DNA of 64,000 bases from CAXMST01 sp963700785 (lineage in GTDB: Bacteria; Actinomycetota; Thermoleophilia; Solirubrobacterales; 70-9): contig CAVOYZ010000016.1 of the NCBI GenBank assembly GCA_963700785.1, positions 1-64,000 on the forward strand. Direction: 5' to 3'. Positions 63,746-64,000 of the stretch are shown here, piece by piece. Numbering within the stretch: the first letter of the stretch is position 1; each line of letters opens with the position of its first letter. A model generated the notes under the pieces. That model was not told the DNA's origin and searched no databases. It saw only the letters and a list, made by a program, of their open reading frames with translations. The position numbers were made by a program, and so were the translations under genes.

Positions 63746-64000
63746 GCGCCCGGCGTCACCCTGTAGGCGTCGAAGACGCCGTCGACCTGCCGCAGGCGGT
63801 TGATCGCCTGCTTCAGCTGCGTCGTGTCGCCGACCTCGACCACGAACCGGTTCTGGACCATCGGGTGCTTGGTGGCGCACCTCGCCTCGAGGATGTTGAG
63901 CCCCGCCTCGCTGAAGGTCTTCGAGAGATCCTCCAGCAGGCGCACCCGGTCCCAGGCGTCGATCTCGATCTCGACCCGGTAGGAGGTGCGGTTGTCGCCG
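63742..64000 (-). CDS. RelA/SpoT-family (p)ppGpp synthetase/hydrolase, C-terminal ACT domain, partial
   Basis: Only the last ~85 residues are inside the window. They read RTSYRVEIEIDAWDRVRLLE, DLSKTFSEAGLNILEARCAT, QNRFVVEVGDTTQLKQAINR and end with a standard ACT-domain pattern seen at the C-terminus of bifunctional RSH enzymes. The catalytic domains would lie beyond 64000. An ACT-only protein cannot be excluded from this fragment. The stop overlaps that of the LuxR gene in CTAG. Confidence 0.8.
   Translation of the reverse strand, partial: GDNRTSYRVEIEIDAWDRVRLLEDLSKTFSEAGLNILEARCATKHPMVQNRFVVEVGDTTQLKQAINRLRQVDGVFDAYRVTPGA

Overview
The window looks like a chromosome segment of a very high-G+C actinobacterium, most likely class Thermoleophilia (Solirubrobacterales-like). 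The reasons are that nearly every third codon position is G or C, that an actinobacterial-type integration host factor sits upstream of gmk-rpoZ-coaBC, that the order is ftsK - RodZ-like HTH protein - cinA, and that there is an FG-GAP/calcium-repeat surface protein of the style common in that class. There is no phage, transposase or CRISPR array. Most of the window is core metabolism and RNA biology in long minus-strand operons.

Layout. 1-3.6 kb: start of thpR (minus, cut by the edge), an epoxide-hydrolase-like protein and a secreted FG-GAP/RTX protein (plus). 3.6-8.4 kb: a frame-shifted coding remnant, then cinA, a RodZ-like protein and ftsK (minus). 8.5-10.8 kb: a two-component system ending in a strong terminator. 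10.8-16.6 kb: rnj-dapA, a frameshifted amidase, a PAP2 phosphatase and dapB. 17.2-25.7 kb: M16 peptidase, pnp, a DsbA-like protein, a peroxiredoxin, rpsO, ribF, truB, nrnA, rbfA, DUF503. 25.7-30.0 kb: infB, nusA, rimP behind a promoter and a leader terminator. 30.1-33.5 kb: dtd, a TPR protein, coaBC, rpoZ, gmk, mihF. 33.7-43.2 kb: the pyrimidine operon pyrR-pyrB-pyrC-isochorismatase-like gene-carA-carB-pyrK-pyrD with a PyrR-type RNA hairpin at the pyrR ribosome site. 43.4-48.6 kb: a haloalkane-dehalogenase-like protein, frameshifted rnz, tRNA-Arg(CCG), a glycosyltransferase and a CDP-sugar pair (RfbF/RfbG-like). 48.6-50.5 kb: a SAM-I riboswitch followed by a ThrC-like enzyme and a MoaD/ThiS-like carrier. 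50.5-64 kb: corA, MOSC protein, MMPL transporter with divergent MarR, HIT-phosphomannomutase-MBL, lipid kinase, second HIT, secreted esterase, a 47-codon small ORF, a LAL-type LuxR regulator, and the ACT-domain end of a RelA/SpoT protein.

The most interesting system is the SAM riboswitch - thrC-like - moaD/thiS-like operon. A methionine-responsive switch in front of a PLP enzyme that should use O-phosphohomoserine, next to a sulfur-carrier protein with a Gly-Gly-Arg tail, suggests protein-thiocarboxylate-dependent homocysteine synthesis rather than, or as well as, threonine synthesis. Other notable points are a cysteine/histidine zinc-finger-like motif in the NusA tail, an intrinsic terminator inside the rimP-nusA-infB leader, the PyrR-binding hairpin, and a recurring TANNNT box 6-9 nt before at least 18 start codons, which implies widespread leaderless mRNAs and fixes several start codons. 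Two, possibly three, genes carry single-base frameshifts that may be sequencing errors.
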